From assembly GCA_017881645.1 (NCBI GenBank), contig JADGQQ010000148.1:1-6587 (forward strand): a DNA stretch of 6,587 bases, read 5' to 3'. The notes under the pieces were generated by a model, which was not told the DNA's origin, made no database searches, and saw only the letters and a list, made by a program, of their open reading frames with translations. Origin of the DNA: Clostridia bacterium (GTDB lineage: Bacteria; Bacillota; Clostridia; Saccharofermentanales; Saccharofermentanaceae). Position numbers and translations under genes: made by a program. The first letter of the stretch is position 1; each line of letters opens with the position of its first letter. Below are positions 5,412 to 6,587 of this stretch, piece by piece.

Positions 5412-6587
5412 TTATTTTCTTTCGTCAAGAACTATTTGCATTCTACTTTGCAGCACATCGGCTGTATCCTGTGCGCTTTTCTGTCCAAGATAATAGGGAG
5501 GAGCATCCTCTGTAACTATATTATATATGTCGTGATCCAGCATATATATAGAATTTATACTGTTAATTAGCGCAAGGTATCCGTCGGCACACTCTTGAGA
5601 AATGGGAGCAAATCTATCAACATCTTCAGGGTGCAATGCGGTTTCAATTTCTGCTGACAGGGCACTCTTCAAAACCGGTATTCCTTCCGGATCGTCGATT
5701 GCATTCTGTGTTGCCTCAACCTGAGCCTCTTCGGAAAGTAAGAATTTGATAAACGCCCAAGCACCTTCGGGAACCGTAGAATTTTGGGATACAGATAGAA
5801 CTTGCTCAAAAACAGCTTGTGCTCCGCTGCCTGTTTTTGCCGGGTCTCCCACAAATGAGACCGGCTCGCTAAATCCCATATTCGGTCCGGCTGATCCGCC
5901 TTTCATTAGTTCTTCATAGTCGCGGACACCCGAGCTGATAAACAATGTGGTTAGTGCCCATTCTTCAGTAGTTGAAGTGGTGGCATTTGTCTGTGATTCA
6001 TCATCAACGACGGAGTTTTCGGCATATTTAAGAATGTCGTAAAAATACTCTGTCTCTAAGTTAATCTTTCCAGAAGAAGGGTCAATAAAATCATTGATAT
6101 GTTGTGACAGATATACGGAAAGATACTGAGACGGCAGAGTATTTCCATATTTAAACATACAAACGCCTTCTGGCAGCGCGTCTGCAATTGCATTATATTC
6201 GTCCAGTGTCCAGCCTGTTCTTGCTCCAATAAGAGACTGTGGTGCTACCCATCCTATAATTTTGTATTTGAAAGGAATTTTGGACAATACTCCGTCCGTT
6301 TTGCAAAGTTCGATAATGTTCCAAAAATAATCCGTCTTCTGAAAATCTTTGTCGTTCCCTGCCAGGATATTGAGATCCAGAAAGTTATCCTGACATTGAC
6401 TGTCAAGTTCATCGTCACGATAGAAATACAAATCTGCTGCGTTTCCGGCAAGAAGATCCAGTTTCATTTTGTCTATTGGCTCCTGATCAACCGAAGATAG
6501 ATCAACAGAATAATCAGTCACAACTATGCGGTATTTTTCATTTGATTTATTAAACAAGTCGATTTCTGGTTTCAGAAAATAATCGTT
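5412..6587 (-). CDS. extracellular solute-binding protein, 5' end beyond window
   Basis: The frame is open to the right edge (codons read through 6587), so the true start, signal peptide and any N-terminal domain lie outside. The TTG at 6557 is an internal Leu codon. The visible 391 residues begin with LKPEIDLFNKSNEKYRIVVTDY, the typical first segment of ABC sugar/peptide-type binding proteins. Next come LDLLAGNAADLYFY (about 44-56), TGWTLDEYNAI (124-134), PEGAWAFIKFLLSEEAQ (273-289), GIPVLKSAL (302-310) and a C-terminal helix QSRMQIVLDE. The protein should capture a solute, probably an oligosaccharide, at the cell surface; the substrate cannot be read. Related clostridial proteins can be much longer because of an extra N-terminal domain. 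Several sampled lines are about 37-45% GC, clearly below the zinc operon, and a terminator separates the two. Confidence 0.9.
   Translation of the reverse strand, partial: NDYFLKPEIDLFNKSNEKYRIVVTDYSVDLSSVDQEPIDKMKLDLLAGNAADLYFYRDDELDSQCQDNFLDLNILAGNDKDFQKTDYFWNIIELCKTDGVLSKIPFKYKIIGWVAPQSLIGARTGWTLDEYNAIADALPEGVCMFKYGNTLPSQYLSVYLSQHINDFIDPSSGKINLETEYFYDILKYAENSVVDDESQTNATTSTTEEWALTTLFISSGVRDYEELMKGGSAGPNMGFSEPVSFVGDPAKTGSGAQAVFEQVLSVSQNSTVPEGAWAFIKFLLSEEAQVEATQNAIDDPEGIPVLKSALSAEIETALHPEDVDRFAPISQECADGYLALINSINSIYMLDHDIYNIVTEDAPPYYLGQKSAQDTADVLQSRMQIVLDERK

Noticed and set aside
1..6587. CRISPR arrays, tRNA or rRNA genes, transposase genes, phage or toxin-antitoxin genes
   Set aside because: I looked for these on both strands and saw no supporting repeats, cloverleaf structure or protein motifs.

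Overview
The window looks like a chromosomal segment from a Gram-positive Clostridia-type bacterium (Firmicutes/Bacillota). This rests on the strong AAGGAGG-type ribosome binding sites, the lipoprotein zinc-binding subunit, the style of the solute-binding protein, and a small zinc-ribbon protein of a type common in Clostridia. The genus cannot be named from the sequence. All seven protein genes lie on the minus strand, so transcription runs from the right edge to the left.

In transcription order: (1) 5412-6587 is the 3' part of an extracellular solute-binding protein gene that enters from beyond the right edge and ends in a probable intrinsic terminator (5305-5339). (2) 5105-5411 is intergenic. 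It holds that terminator, a large 20-bp-arm inverted repeat (5180-5256) that looks like a dispersed intergenic element, and then a near-consensus promoter (TTGACT, 17 bp, TACAAT) with a Fur-family-type operator just downstream. (3) 2027-5104 is a compact four-gene metal-uptake operon: a lipoprotein zinc-binding protein (znuA), an ABC ATPase (znuC) with a striking His/Cys-rich tail, an ABC-3 family permease (znuB) and a Fur-family regulator, most likely Zur. (4) 1880-2026 holds a candidate enolase promoter whose spacer contains a perfect 16-bp palindrome. (5) 572-1879 is enolase (eno). (6) 388-571 is a leader region with a candidate promoter and a nested hairpin. (7) 205-387 is a 60-residue zinc-ribbon protein, followed by a clear intrinsic terminator (129-162). 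(8) 1-128 carries no convincing gene, only two tandem 15-bp units at the left edge.

The operon can be read as a self-contained circuit. ZnuA captures zinc (or a similar divalent metal) outside the membrane, ZnuB carries it across, and ZnuC drives transport with ATP. Zur, encoded at the operon's end and overlapping znuB by 14 bp, would repress the operon through the 7-1-7 dyad beside the znuA promoter when zinc is plentiful. The most distinctive features are the metal-binding tail on the ATPase combined with a ZnuA that has no His-rich loop, the operator/promoter arrangements before znuA and eno, and the repeat element that directly abuts the znuA -35 box. No wholly new multi-gene system is evident.
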